Notes: generated by a model not told the origin, from the sequence alone. A stretch of 25,256 nt of DNA from JAJZMF01 sp035702845 (GCA_035702845.1 DASSZK010000011.1:1-25256), one strand, 5' to 3'. Shown: positions 1 to 8,251, numbered from the stretch's first letter. Numbers and translations: made by a program.

Positions 1-54
1 GACTTGGTGCCCAGAGCTGAACCTGTCTCAGGCCGGAAGTGGTGGACCGCTCAG

Positions 55-121
55 GGTGGTCCCATGACTGGCAACGGGGGTGGTCCCATGAGGCTGGCAA
101 TAACAGCGCTCAGGTGGTCCC
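55..121. repeat. Three imperfect direct repeats upstream of the first gene
   Basis: The nonamer GGTGGTCCC occurs at 55-63, 79-87 and 113-121. The first two copies are followed by a matching CATGA and a TGGCAA tract, so each repeat is about 25 bases long. The third is more degenerate. The block ends about 60 bases before the first coding start and could lie in its promoter or leader. I see no open frame here with family resemblance. Confidence 0.6.
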
Positions 122-183
122 TTGTGGGTGGCAGCTGACACCTGCTGGTCCGGCTTGGTCGAAGAGGGTAAAGGTTGCGTGTC

Positions 184-993
184 ATGGCACTAGCCGATGC
201 CGTTCCCGGGGGAGGCCCCGCCAAGAGCCAGTTGGACCTGGGAGCATATATAAGCCAACTGGACGACAATGGCAAGGCCTTGGCTGCTGCGGCCGGCGCA
301 GCCGGCTTGGATGCCCACGTCCCTTCGTGCCCAGGCTGGTCCGTGCGCCACCTTCTTGCCCATGTCGGCTACGTGCACAGGTGGGCGACGGCTCATGTGG
401 CCGAAGCGGCTGCCGAGATGGCAGAAGATATCAGCAAGGACGAGATTTTTAGCCGCCGCCCGGCCGACGCGGAGCTCCTCAACTGGTACGAGGCCGGGCA
501 AGCGGCCCTCGTCGCCAGCCTGCGGGCTGCGCCAGCTGACTTGCAGTGCTGGACGTTCATGGCCGCGCCGTCGCCCCTCGTTTTTTGGGCAAGGCGCCAA
601 GCGCACGAGACCGCAGTTCACCGCGTCGATGCCGAGCTGGCGGCTGGACGCCAGGTCGGCCAATTTTCTACCGAGTTCGCTGTTGACGGGCTGGACGAAC
701 TTCTTTGCGGGTTTGCCCCGCGCAAGAGAACTGGGCAAGCCGTCAAGCTGCCCTGGAGCCTGGCCGTGGAGGCTGACGAGGGCGGGTGCCTGTGGACGGT
801 GACCGTGGGGCCCGAGGCGGTCAGCGCGACAAGGCAGGGCGGACCGTCGCCGGATTGCAAGTTGTCAGGCCCGGCGCACGAGCTTTACCTGGCCTTGTGG
901 AACCGGCGGAGCACGAGTTCGGGCCTCCTGCGGGCCCAAGGCGACGAGAGTGTCCTGCAGCGCTGGGCTTCGTTCATCCGCGTCGACTGGTGA
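184..993 (+). CDS. Maleylpyruvate isomerase family mycothiol-dependent enzyme (MDMPI/DinB-like)
   Basis: This 269-residue protein has the two-part build of the mycothiol-dependent maleylpyruvate isomerase family: an N-terminal DinB-like helical bundle and a C-terminal MDMPI_C-like domain. The N-terminal signature is seen as VPSCPGWSVRHLLAHVG around residues 46-62, with a likely metal ligand at His60. The second signature, RRQAHETAVHRVDAE, is at about 137-151, and His141, Glu142 and His146 are the expected metal/thiol-site residues. Most family members have no known substrate; they are thought to use mycothiol in isomerase or S-transferase chemistry in the cytosol. I chose the ATG at 184 because AAAGG at 170-174 lies 9 bases before it; an in-frame TTG at 175 is the alternative. 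The gene is convergent with the next one. The family call is firm, the specific reaction is not. Confidence 0.88.
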   Translation: MALADAVPGGGPAKSQLDLGAYISQLDDNGKALAAAAGAAGLDAHVPSCPGWSVRHLLAHVGYVHRWATAHVAEAAAEMAEDISKDEIFSRRPADAELLNWYEAGQAALVASLRAAPADLQCWTFMAAPSPLVFWARRQAHETAVHRVDAELAAGRQVGQFSTEFAVDGLDELLCGFAPRKRTGQAVKLPWSLAVEADEGGCLWTVTVGPEAVSATRQGGPSPDCKLSGPAHELYLALWNRRSTSSGLLRAQGDESVLQRWASFIRVDW

Positions 994-1048
994 GCCGGCG
1001 CGGAGCCGCAGCCCAGTCGCCGGGGCCGGCGTACCTGACGCGTTTGCT

Positions 1049-1080
1049 TGCTTACCCGCCTGCCTGCTTACCCGTTTGCC
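1049..1080. repeat. 16-bp tandem repeat, two copies
   Basis: TGCTTACCCGCCTGCC (1049-1064) is followed directly by TGCTTACCCGTTTGCC (1065-1080), with two mismatches. The block lies in the convergent gap and overlaps the stop codon of the minus-strand gene (1068-1070). A short GC palindrome, CGCCGG-GG-CCGGCG, lies at 1018-1031 and may add to termination between the two convergent genes. Confidence 0.75.
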
Positions 1081-2180
1081 TGGGCGCCCGGGTTGGTCGG
1101 GGGTGTCACCGCTTGTAGCTTCCCCCACGGCAAGCCGGCGATGACCTTGTAGGCGGGAACCCCGTCAAAGCTTGCGGTTATGGGGTCCACGCCCCGGTTC
1201 CCGGCCACCCTCCAGGCCGAGGGTTGGTCGGCCAGGACAGCGACAGCCGCCGATTGGTCGACTACCACCGCCCCGTAAGTCTGTATGGCCCGGAACACCA
1301 TCTGGGCAAAGGGTGTAAGGCGCGGGGGCATGGCCAGGCCCGGGGGAAAGCGGAACCACTGGCCCTCAGCCGGCCAGCCGGGTGTCTTGTACCCGCAGTC
1401 CGTGCGGTTGGCGGGGAAGAGCCCGCCATGGACCGACGTCCCCGACCAGTCGCAGCTGTCGCCCAACACCACCATGCCCACGGCGTGGCGGATTGCGCCG
1501 GTGGCGATGTCGTTCTCTGTGATCTCAGTTGCGAGGTTGGAGATGCCCGATGCCGTCTCGCCATAGGGGAAAGGGAAAACGCCATTGGTCGTGCGGGTGT
1601 CGATCTTGCCGCCCCAACAGGCATACCACGACCCGTCCTTTTGGGCCGTGCGCCAAAATTCCCAGGCAGAGTGGGTCGACGGTTGGTACACGCTGAGGAT
1701 CGCGTCGGAACTGTGCCCGGGTACGGCCCCAGGAGGTATGGGCACCAACGCCCCGGTCTGGGTCAGGAAGTTCTGGCAACCAGGGAGGACGTGCATGGCA
1801 ACCCGGGGCTGGCCGGGGGCCGCCCAATAAACGGGGCGGTCAGTGTTCACCGTGACGTTGCCGTAGGCGGCGTGGTACTGCTTGACGATGTCGTTGGCGA
1901 GCACGGGCGATTCGGCGGCCACCGGCCAGGAGGTGATCGGGCGGCCAAAAATGCTCCGGGGGAGCAGCAACGACGGGGGCCCGGCGCGGTCGGCGGGGGT
2001 GACCAGGGCGGGACGCCAGGGGCGTTGGGGCGCCGCCTCGGGCCCGCCACGCTTCGGACCGTGGTTAGTGCCGGTCCCGGCGATCAAGACGCCAATGACG
2101 GCGACGAGGAGGGCAACTATGCCCACGCTCAACAACACAGGCACGGTCCCTGCCGGTAGGCGTCGTCTGTTCGGCGTCAC
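1068..2180 (-). CDS. Uncharacterised membrane-anchored extracellular protein
   Basis: The protein has a short basic N-terminus, one hydrophobic segment (VPVLLSVGIVALLVAVIGVL) and a long proline- and tryptophan-rich extracytoplasmic part with no later membrane segment, so it is probably a signal-anchored surface protein. Blocks such as DAILSVYQPSTHSAWEFW, WYACWGGK and LTPFAQMVFRAIQTYGAVV resemble uncharacterised surface proteins I recall from other actinobacteria; no function is known to me. Three cysteines in the middle (in YACWGG, GDSCDW and RTDCGY) could form disulfides. The frame stays open upstream to a TTG at 2246. I prefer the GTG at 2180 because a TAAATT hexamer lies 7 bases before it and no Shine-Dalgarno sequence supports the TTG. 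The gene is divergent from the GH3 gene. Confidence 0.8.
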   Translation of the reverse strand: MTPNRRRLPAGTVPVLLSVGIVALLVAVIGVLIAGTGTNHGPKRGGPEAAPQRPWRPALVTPADRAGPPSLLLPRSIFGRPITSWPVAAESPVLANDIVKQYHAAYGNVTVNTDRPVYWAAPGQPRVAMHVLPGCQNFLTQTGALVPIPPGAVPGHSSDAILSVYQPSTHSAWEFWRTAQKDGSWYACWGGKIDTRTTNGVFPFPYGETASGISNLATEITENDIATGAIRHAVGMVVLGDSCDWSGTSVHGGLFPANRTDCGYKTPGWPAEGQWFRFPPGLAMPPRLTPFAQMVFRAIQTYGAVVVDQSAAVAVLADQPSAWRVAGNRGVDPITASFDGVPAYKVIAGLPWGKLQAVTPPTNPGAQANG

Positions 2181-2187
2181 CGCTTCA

Positions 2188-2193
2188 AATTTA
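2188..2193 (-). promoter_or_regulatory. Candidate -10 element (TAAATT) for a leaderless start
   Basis: Read on the minus strand, TAAATT ends 7 bases before the GTG at 2180. This is the TANNNT spacing expected if transcription starts at or next to the start codon. No -35 motif is recognisable. Confidence 0.5.
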
Positions 2194-2262
2194 GGGGCCC
2201 GCGAGCGCTTACTGGCTTTCGAGCTCTCGGGGAGCTCCTTCGGCAAGGCGCGGAGGCCGCTG

Positions 2263-2268
2263 TAGGGT
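2263..2268 (+). promoter_or_regulatory. Candidate -10 element (TAGGGT) for a leaderless GH3 mRNA
   Basis: TAGGGT ends 6 bases before the GTG at 2275, placing it at about -12 to -7 if transcription starts on the start codon. The only purine-rich stretch (GGAGG, 2252-2256) is too far upstream to serve as a ribosome binding site. Confidence 0.55.
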
Positions 2269-2274
2269 CACCAC

Positions 2275-4629
2275 GTGCACGAGAGCCGTACGGCCCGTGA
2301 TCGGGCAGCTGAGCTGGTCAGGGACATGACCGTGGACGAGAAGCTGGCGCAGCTGTCAGCGGTCAACTTCCCCGATCTCGTTACCAACGGGCGCTTTGAC
2401 GAGGACGCCGCGCTCGCCGTCATGCCGCACGGGGCCGGGGAGGTGACCCGCATCGGCGCCACCACCGGCCTGACGCCTTCCCAGAGCGCCGAGCTGTTCA
2501 ACCAAGTCCAGCGGCTGGCCGTGGAAAGGACACGGCTCGGTATTCCCGTTGTCGTACACGAGGAGTCCCTTGCCGGCTACTGCGCGCGCGACGCCACCGT
2601 GTTCCCTCAGGCGTTGTCCTTGGCGGCGAGCTGGTCTCCCGATCTTGTCGGCGCCGTGGCCGCCACGATCCGTGAGCAGCTGCTGGCGGTAGGGGCCCGC
2701 CACAGCCTGGCGCCGGTCCTCGACGTGGCCCGGGATCCTCGCTGGGGCCGGGTGGAGGAAACCTTCGGCGAGAGCCCGGTGCTGTGCGGCCTGCTCGGCA
2801 CCGCCTATGTACGGGCCATGCAAGGTGACGACCTCACCCGGGGCGTGCTCGCCACCGGTAAGCACTTCCTGGCCCACGGCGCTTCCGAGGGTGGGCGTAA
2901 CCACGCCCCGGTCAACGTCGGCCCGCGGGAACTGCGCGAGGTCTATGCCGAGCCCTTTGCCGCCGCCATCCGCGACGCCGGCCTGGCCACGGTAATGAGC
3001 TCTTACAGCTGCATAGACGGCCTACCCGGGAGTGGCTCACCTGAGATCCTGACCGGGTTGCTTCGCGACGAGCTCGGCTTCGACGGCATGGTCGTGGCCG
3101 ACTACTTCGCCGTGGCACTGCTGCACAGCTACCACCGGGCGGCCTCTGACAAATCAGAGGCGGCGGCCAAGGCCCTGCGAGCCGGGCTGGACATGGAACT
3201 GCCCGGGCGCGATTGCTACGGGGAGCCATTGAGGGCCGCAATGGATGCAGGCCTGGTCGGCATGGACATCGTGGACCGGGCCGTCACCAGGGTGCTTGAA
3301 GCCAAGTTCGCCCTCGGGCTGTTCGAGTCGCCCTACGTACATGCACCGGCGGCCGCCGCGGTCTTTGCAGACCCCGCCGCGACTGCTCTGGCTCGCAAGG
3401 CTGCGGCAATGGGCACTGTCATGCTGGCCAATGACGGCGTCCTGCCTCTCGGTCCTGGCATACGCAGGGTGGCTGTGATCGGGCCGTGCGCCGACAATCC
3501 CCGACTGCTCCAAGGCGACTACCACTACCCGAGCCACCAGGAGGGGGCCATGGCCACCCAGGACGAATCGGTGCCGACCGAGATGCACCTGCCGAGCGGC
3601 AAGGGAGATTTTCGTCCGGGGCCGTTCTTCACCCCTCACGTGACCCCCCTCGCCGGCCTGCGCGCCGCGCTCGACGGCAGGGCCGAGATCACCTACGAGC
3701 CGGGCTGCGACATCTCCGGCGAAGACCGCTCAGGTTTGCCCGCTGCCGTCCAAGCGGCGAAGGACGCTGACGTAGCACTGGTTTTCGTTGGGGGCCGTTC
3801 CGGCCTCGATCCTGCATCGACCGTCGGCGAGTCGCGCGATGCGACCGATCTGCGCCTTAGCGGTGGCCAAGAGGAGCTGGTCAGAGAGGTGGCAGCCAGC
3901 GGGGCGCCGACGGTGGTCGTGGTGGTGAGCGGCCGGGTGCACGCCCTATCCGGCGTCGCCAGGGTGGCAAACGCCCTGCTGTACGCGCCCCCCCTCGGTC
4001 AGGAGGGCGGCAATGCCCTGGCCGACATACTCACCGGCGCCGCAGAGCCTGGCGGGCGGCTCCCTGTGAGCCTGCCGCGCGCCGGCGGCCAGGTGCCTCT
4101 GCACCATGCTCACCGCAGCGGTGGGTCGAGGTCCGCGTGGCACGGTGCTTACACTGACTGCCAGGAGGGACCGCTTTTTTGCTTCGGGCACGGGCTGGGC
4201 TACACCGAGTTCTCGTTGGAGGACTTCGAGGTGCGGGCTTCGACCACAGAGGCCGAAGTCGTAGTTGCGCTCACAGTGCGCAATGTGGGCGAGCGCCCAG
4301 GTGACGAGGTCGTGCAGGTGTATGCCAGCGACCTTTATGCCAGCGTGTCGCGGCCCGAGCGATGGCTGGTCGCCAGCCATCGGGTCACCATCGCCCCCGC
4401 TGAGGCGGCACGGGTCCGCTTCCGCATCCATCCGAGCAGGCTCGCTTTTTACGACGAACGCATGGATTTCGTCGTCGAGCCAGGCAAGTTCCGCTTTGTT
4501 GCCGGCCGCTCCTGCCAGGACGCGGCCTGCGAAGCAATGGTAGAGCTTGCCGGGCGCACGGCGCTGTACCGCCAGCGAGATGTCCCACCGGTGGTCGTCG
4601 ACGTGGCACAGGCTGCCCCCTGCGCTTGA
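2275..4629 (+). CDS. Glycoside hydrolase family 3 (beta-glucosidase/beta-xylosidase-like)
   Basis: The 784-residue length and domain order match three-domain GH3 exo-glycosidases, which remove terminal beta-linked glucose or xylose from oligosaccharides. The N-terminal TIM-barrel carries the metal/substrate signatures VLDVARDPRWGRVEETFGE and GKHFLAHG. The nucleophile motif FDGMVVADYF puts the catalytic Asp at residue 276. In the second (alpha/beta sandwich) domain, GESRDATDLRLSGGQEELV places a candidate acid/base Glu at 519. The FGHGLGYTEF motif near residue 637 leads into a fibronectin-III-like C-terminal domain ending in a YDERMDFVVEPGKF block. There is no signal peptide, so the enzyme probably acts on imported oligosaccharides or glycosides in the cytosol. 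No sugar transporter or regulator adjoins it. The substrate cannot be fixed from sequence alone. Confidence 0.95.
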   Translation: MHESRTARDRAAELVRDMTVDEKLAQLSAVNFPDLVTNGRFDEDAALAVMPHGAGEVTRIGATTGLTPSQSAELFNQVQRLAVERTRLGIPVVVHEESLAGYCARDATVFPQALSLAASWSPDLVGAVAATIREQLLAVGARHSLAPVLDVARDPRWGRVEETFGESPVLCGLLGTAYVRAMQGDDLTRGVLATGKHFLAHGASEGGRNHAPVNVGPRELREVYAEPFAAAIRDAGLATVMSSYSCIDGLPGSGSPEILTGLLRDELGFDGMVVADYFAVALLHSYHRAASDKSEAAAKALRAGLDMELPGRDCYGEPLRAAMDAGLVGMDIVDRAVTRVLEAKFALGLFESPYVHAPAAAAVFADPAATALARKAAAMGTVMLANDGVLPLGPGIRRVAVIGPCADNPRLLQGDYHYPSHQEGAMATQDESVPTEMHLPSGKGDFRPGPFFTPHVTPLAGLRAALDGRAEITYEPGCDISGEDRSGLPAAVQAAKDADVALVFVGGRSGLDPASTVGESRDATDLRLSGGQEELVREVAASGAPTVVVVVSGRVHALSGVARVANALLYAPPLGQEGGNALADILTGAAEPGGRLPVSLPRAGGQVPLHHAHRSGGSRSAWHGAYTDCQEGPLFCFGHGLGYTEFSLEDFEVRASTTEAEVVVALTVRNVGERPGDEVVQVYASDLYASVSRPERWLVASHRVTIAPAEAARVRFRIHPSRLAFYDERMDFVVEPGKFRFVAGRSCQDAACEAMVELAGRTALYRQRDVPPVVVDVAQAAPCA

Positions 4630-4651
4630 GCTCCTAGGAAAAAATAAGGGA

Positions 4652-4666
4652 CCTGGTTAATCCAGG
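4652..4666. terminator. Short hairpin after the GH3 gene
   Basis: CCTGG-TTAAT-CCAGG forms a 5-bp stem with a 5-base loop 22 bases after the GH3 stop, with GACC (4650-4653) and GGTC (4672-4675) as possible outer pairing. There is no T-run after it, so it is only a weak terminator candidate. Otherwise 4630-4792 shows nothing I can support. Confidence 0.3.
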
Positions 4667-4804
4667 CGCCGGGTCGCCTACGGAGAACGGGCGACAACAA
4701 AGCGCGGCCCGCTCGGCGGCCGTCCCCGCCCAGGCGTCGCGTACGCGGCCGCCTCCAGGCTCGGCCTGCCCGCTGCCAGGGCCCCGAGGACCAGGAGGCA
4801 GGGG

Positions 4805-5785
4805 ATGATCATCAGTTTGTCGCGCCCGTTAGCCGTTGAAACGTCGGCGAGCGGCTGGATGGTCGTGGCCCGCAGGGTGCTGGCCGGTTTGTGGCTGCTC
4901 GACGGGCTTCTCCAGTGCCAGCCGTACATGTTCACCGCCAAGTTCGCCTCGGATGTACTGGCTCCTTCCGCCTCCGGGCAGCCCGGTTGGGTGTCCGGCC
5001 CGGTGTTGTGGTCGGCCCGCATGGTCGGCGCCCACCCGCTCGCTGTCGGCATCGTGTTCGCGCTGGCGCAATTGTTGCTGGCAGTAATGATCTTTTTCCC
5101 TAGGACGGCGCGCCTCGGGCTGTACGGCTCGATCGCATGGGCGATGGGGGTGTGGTTCTTTGGCGAAGGGCTTGGGGGGCTGGTCTCGGGCCAGGGCAAC
5201 CTTCTGACCGGCTTTCCTGGAGCGGCATCGGTATATGTACTGGTGGCCGTCGTGATCTTGGCGGCCGAGCGGTCGCGCTCGTTGGCAAGCGCTGTTGTCC
5301 GAGGAGGGTGGTTACTCGTATGGTGCGTAGGAGGGTCCATGACCTTGGCGAGCTCCCAGTACCTGCCGGGGGCAGAGCGGGCACTGTTTTCGCAGTCGGC
5401 CGGCAATGCCCCGGCGCCATTATCCGGCGCAGTCCGCTCCGTCGGGGGGCTCTTTGCCAGTAGTCAGCTGGTGGGCATTGCTTTGGCTGTCGTAGAGGTG
5501 CTCCTCGGCCTCTCCGTGCTGGCGCCTCCCAGGTTCTGGCGCAGTTCAGCTGGTGCCGGGGCTGTGCTCGCCGGGTTTTTCTGGATTTTTGGCCAAGATC
5601 TGGGCCAGCTGTGGACTGGTTCGGCAACGGACCCCAATACTGCGGTGCCCTTGTTGTTGCTGTCGTTTTGTTTGGCACGCCTCGGGTACCGAGCGCACAC
5701 TTCGAGGTTGGGCAGGCGCACGCTCCGCCCACAGGATGTACCCGCTCGTGCCGCGGCTCGGGCGGCGGACCTCGAAGCGGCTTGA
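4805..5785 (+). CDS. Uncharacterised polytopic membrane protein
   Basis: This 326-residue protein has about eight hydrophobic segments, including PLAVGIVFALAQLLLAVMIF and SQLVGIALAVVEVLLGLSVL, and an arginine-rich cytosolic tail. Near the N-terminus, LAGLWLLDGLLQCQPYMFT is followed by FASDVLAP, and further on comes WFFGEGLGGL. I have seen this combination in uncharacterised actinobacterial membrane proteins. The overall layout is loosely DoxX-like, but I would not assign that function. The start is well supported: AGGAGG at 4793-4798 lies 6 bases before the ATG. The gene stands alone between the GH3 gene and the secreted two-module protein, in the same direction as both. Confidence 0.85.
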   Translation: MIISLSRPLAVETSASGWMVVARRVLAGLWLLDGLLQCQPYMFTAKFASDVLAPSASGQPGWVSGPVLWSARMVGAHPLAVGIVFALAQLLLAVMIFFPRTARLGLYGSIAWAMGVWFFGEGLGGLVSGQGNLLTGFPGAASVYVLVAVVILAAERSRSLASAVVRGGWLLVWCVGGSMTLASSQYLPGAERALFSQSAGNAPAPLSGAVRSVGGLFASSQLVGIALAVVEVLLGLSVLAPPRFWRSSAGAGAVLAGFFWIFGQDLGQLWTGSATDPNTAVPLLLLSFCLARLGYRAHTSRLGRRTLRPQDVPARAAARAADLEAA

Positions 5786-5793
5786 TCCGGTCG

Positions 5794-5841
5794 GCATTCG
5801 TCATGGCTCGCATTCGTCATGGCTCGCATTCGTCATGCCTC
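5794..5841. repeat. 16-bp tandem repeat, three copies
   Basis: GCATTCGTCATGGCTC occurs at 5794-5809 and 5810-5825, and again at 5826-5841 with one mismatch (GCC for GGC). The array begins 9 bases after the stop of the preceding membrane-protein gene and lies upstream of the secreted two-module protein. Each unit contains an ATG, but none leads into a supported gene. Confidence 0.85.
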
Positions 5842-5921
5842 GCTTGGACACCCAAAAAAAAGTTGGTGCATGCGCCATCCAAGTTGGCCGCCGCAACGGA
5901 TAACCAATGGCCTATCGACAC

Positions 5922-5927
5922 GGAGGT
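5922..5927 (+). promoter_or_regulatory. Ribosome binding site that fixes the start of the secreted protein
   Basis: GGAGGT lies 4 bases before the ATG at 5932 and directly precedes a classical signal peptide. This excludes the long in-frame extension that would run back over the tandem repeats and the end of the previous gene. Confidence 0.8.
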
Positions 5928-5931
5928 AAAG

Positions 5932-7317
5932 ATGAAAATAAGTACACGGCTGGCAGGTTTGGTGGCGGGAGGGGCGGCCTTGATGGCTTCGACCCTGGGC
6001 GCCACAGCCTCCGCCGCCACCACATCGGCTTCGACTTCTACCCAGGTACCCCTCAAAGCAGCGTGCGAGACCAACGCGGCTACGTGCGGTTACGTGGGCA
6101 CAACTCAGGGTTTCTACAACGGCCAGGACGTTGACTTCCTTTATTCGCAGCCCGGTTGGTGCGACACGACGGTTACCTCGCAGGCGCCTGGGGGCTGTGA
6201 AGCAGGCGCTCCCGCAAACAAGCTCCCCGCAGGCGTGAGCTCGGCCAAGTACGTGCAGAACCTGTACATACCCGTGCCGCTCTTCTCGCCGGCACCCAGC
6301 TACCTTCAGTGCCCCCCGACCCCGGGGTGCATTGACCACCCAATGCACATCGACTTGTCCCGCTTGTCTTCGGCTCTCGGCGCGCCGGCCAGCGCGCTGG
6401 CCAACACCATGCTCCCGGGCCACGACCACATCGTCACCACTGTCGCCAACAACGACCCGATCTGGTGGTCAGTGGTGGTAGTCGGCGTAACCAATCCCAC
6501 GGCGTGGAACGAGATCATTTCCGCTAAGTCCTACACGGAGATCCAGACGTTGCAGGCACAGTCTGGCAGTGGGGTCACCGGCAATATCCCGACCAACGCC
6601 TACCTGTTCTTCCAGGTCCTCCCTGGCACCTTGACCACCGACGTGGGTGTGAACACGACGGCTGCGCCGTCAGGGACGGCACCTGCGATAGCTCCGGGGG
6701 CAGCCAATGTGGGCACGGCCATCGACAACCTCGTGTCCGATTGCCCCACCTACACAATGGTCGGCCAGTGCGAGAACATCGGCATCACAAAGGACTATTA
6801 CGCCGGCTCGACCCTCGACGCCCTCTACACCGAGCCGTACTGGTGCGACAAGACCGTTAGCGCAGCAGCTCCGAGCGGTTGCGAGGCTGGGGCTGCCTAC
6901 CGTCAGCTGCCGCCCGGCGTAGCATCGGCCAGCTACACAGACCCCCTGTGGATCCCGGTGCCGTTGTTCAGCCCTGCTCCCAAGACCCAGTGCCCGTCCA
7001 CAGGTTGTGTCGACCACCCCATGACCATCGACCTGTCCCGCCTGGCATCTGCTCTCGGGGCCCCGGCGGCGAAGCTGAAGGACGTACCTGTCCCGGCTCA
7101 CGACCACATCTTGAACAGCCGCAACAACGATCTGCCCGAGTGGTGGCCCGTTGTGGTGGTAGGCGTCACCAACCAGAAGGCTTGGGACCAGATCACCTCG
7201 CACAAGAACCTCTCGGAGATCCGTATCCTGCAAAGGCAAAAGGGCTCCGGCGTCACCGGTGACATCCCCACCAACCTGTTCCTGTGGTTCCAGACGCTCC
7301 CCGGCGTCACCCACTGA
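5932..7317 (+). CDS. Secreted protein with two tandem six-cysteine modules, function unknown
   Basis: This 461-residue protein begins with a Sec-type signal peptide (MKISTRLAGLVAGGAALMAS, likely cleaved near ATASA-A at residues 25-29). Two homologous modules of about 190 residues follow, at roughly 45-233 and 271-461, joined by an Ala/Thr/Pro linker. Each module has six cysteines in matching places: 45, 52, 77, 89, 127, 133 and 271, 280, 305, 317, 354, 359. Shared blocks, in order, are WCD-TV, GCEAG, IPVPLFSPAP, DHP-M-IDLSRL-SALGAP, a P-HDHI motif, WW-VVVVGVTN and GSGVTG-IPTN. The DHP and HDHI motifs could bind metal, and the cysteines suggest three disulfides per module. I recognise no named family or enzyme. 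A strong hairpin follows the gene at 7379. Confidence 0.9.
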   Translation: MKISTRLAGLVAGGAALMASTLGATASAATTSASTSTQVPLKAACETNAATCGYVGTTQGFYNGQDVDFLYSQPGWCDTTVTSQAPGGCEAGAPANKLPAGVSSAKYVQNLYIPVPLFSPAPSYLQCPPTPGCIDHPMHIDLSRLSSALGAPASALANTMLPGHDHIVTTVANNDPIWWSVVVVGVTNPTAWNEIISAKSYTEIQTLQAQSGSGVTGNIPTNAYLFFQVLPGTLTTDVGVNTTAAPSGTAPAIAPGAANVGTAIDNLVSDCPTYTMVGQCENIGITKDYYAGSTLDALYTEPYWCDKTVSAAAPSGCEAGAAYRQLPPGVASASYTDPLWIPVPLFSPAPKTQCPSTGCVDHPMTIDLSRLASALGAPAAKLKDVPVPAHDHILNSRNNDLPEWWPVVVVGVTNQKAWDQITSHKNLSEIRILQRQKGSGVTGDIPTNLFLWFQTLPGVTH

Positions 7318-7378
7318 TCCAGGCGTCACCAACTAGCAGCCAACGACTGAACGGGCAGGCCCCTGCCCCGCCTCAGAC

Positions 7379-7408
7379 CCGGAGCCCCCGCTACGGCGGG
7401 GGCTCCGG
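7379..7408. terminator. Strong GC hairpin between convergent genes
   Basis: A 12-bp perfect stem (7379-7390 with 7397-7408; core GGAGCCCCCG/CGGGGGCTCC) closes a 6-base loop. It lies about 60 bases after the stop of the secreted protein gene and about 60 bases beyond the stop of the convergent SDR gene. There is no strong T-run on either strand. A bidirectional GC-rich terminator is the simplest reading. Confidence 0.7.
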
Positions 7409-7428
7409 CGTTCCCGCGTTTGCCCGCC

Positions 7429-7460
7429 CGTGCCTTTGCCCGGCCGTGCCTTTGCCCGGC
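7429..7460. repeat. 16-bp perfect tandem repeat, two copies
   Basis: CGTGCCTTTGCCCGGC at 7429-7444 is repeated exactly at 7445-7460, with a partial related copy (TTTGCCCGCC) just upstream. It lies between the hairpin at 7379 and the end of the SDR gene. Confidence 0.85.
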
Positions 7461-7466
7461 CTTCGT

Positions 7467-8237
7467 TCAGCGAGCCGTCCAACCCCCGTCTATCAGCACG
7501 GTCTCGCCTGTAATCAAAGAAGCCGCCGGCGACGCCAGGAAAACCACGGCGCCTGACACCTCGACAGGTTCGCCGATGCGGTGAAGAGCTGCGATGCGCT
7601 CGGTCACGTCTCTCTCGAACGCCGGGTCGGCGAGAGCGCCGCTCGTGCCTGGGGTGCGGACAAAAGTCGGTGCGACGGCATTGACATTTATGCCATGGGC
7701 GCCCCACTCGACTGCGAGGCACTTGGTGAGGTGGGAGATGGCGGCCTTGGTCATGCAGTAGACGGACTCGGTCGGTAATGCGACGAAACCAGCTTGGCTG
7801 CTCAGGTTTATTATCCTGCCGTAGCCCTGGCCGGCCATGACCCGAGCCGCCGCCTGGCTGGCGAAGAAGGTCCCTTTGAGGTTGACGGCCAGTGTCGCGT
7901 CGAAGTCCTCCTCGGTCACGTCGAGCGCGTAATTGCCAGGGGCTATGCCGGCATTGTTCACGAGGATGTCGAGGCGGCCAAGCTCGGATGCGGCTCGCTC
8001 GATGGCGGAGCGGACTTGTCCAAGGTCCGATACGTCCATGGGAACTTGGCTACAACGCCGGCCGAGCGCCTCGATCTCCTCAACGACATCGCGACCTGAG
8101 GCGGCGGAACGAAGGCCGAGAGCGACGTCCGCACCGGCGTGGGCCAGCGCTACGGCGATGGAGCGACCGAGCCCGCGGGCTGCACCGGTGACGAGGGCGG
8201 TACGGCCCTCCAGCGAAAAAGAAGGGACCTGTTCCAC
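7467..8237 (-). CDS. Short-chain dehydrogenase/reductase (FabG-like)
   Basis: This 256-residue classical SDR has the Rossmann motif TGAARGLG (residues 18-25), the NNAG motif (94-97) and the catalytic set Ser147, Tyr160 and Lys164 (YCMTK). The C-terminus VFLASPAASLITGETVLIDGGWTAR is typical of FabG/glucose-1-dehydrogenase-like SDRs. Arg43 after the second strand (GLRS) favours NADPH. It reduces or oxidises a keto or hydroxy group in the cytosol; the substrate cannot be inferred. The GTG start has no Shine-Dalgarno sequence but a TAGGCT hexamer 8 bases upstream. The gene lies 69 bases downstream of the anti-sigma gene on the same strand, so it could be read through from that operon or use its own promoter. 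Confidence 0.93.
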   Translation of the reverse strand: MEQVPSFSLEGRTALVTGAARGLGRSIAVALAHAGADVALGLRSAASGRDVVEEIEALGRRCSQVPMDVSDLGQVRSAIERAASELGRLDILVNNAGIAPGNYALDVTEEDFDATLAVNLKGTFFASQAAARVMAGQGYGRIINLSSQAGFVALPTESVYCMTKAAISHLTKCLAVEWGAHGINVNAVAPTFVRTPGTSGALADPAFERDVTERIAALHRIGEPVEVSGAVVFLASPAASLITGETVLIDGGWTAR

Positions 8238-8245
8238 TGGGCGGC

Positions 8246-8251
8246 AGCCTA
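8246..8251 (-). promoter_or_regulatory. Candidate -10 element (TAGGCT) for the SDR gene
   Basis: On the minus strand TAGGCT ends 8 bases before the GTG at 8237, consistent with a leaderless or near-leaderless transcript. No ribosome binding site is visible. Confidence 0.4.

Noticed and set aside
1018..1031. GC palindrome as an independent terminator
   Set aside because: A 6-bp GC stem with a 2-base centre and no T-run arises easily in high-GC DNA, so I mention it only with the neighbouring repeat.
1224..2159. 311-codon open frame on the plus strand
   Set aside because: It is antisense to the membrane-anchored protein, has Gly/Arg/Pro-rich high-GC composition, no domain-like sequence and no ribosome binding site.
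4678..5406. 242-codon open frame on the minus strand
   Set aside because: It is antisense to the polytopic membrane protein, which has a strong ribosome binding site and clear membrane segments. The frame is a high-GC shadow.
5611..5931. N-terminal extension of the secreted two-module protein
   Set aside because: It would overlap the end of the previous gene and translate the tandem repeats. The GGAGGT and signal peptide at 5932 fix the start.
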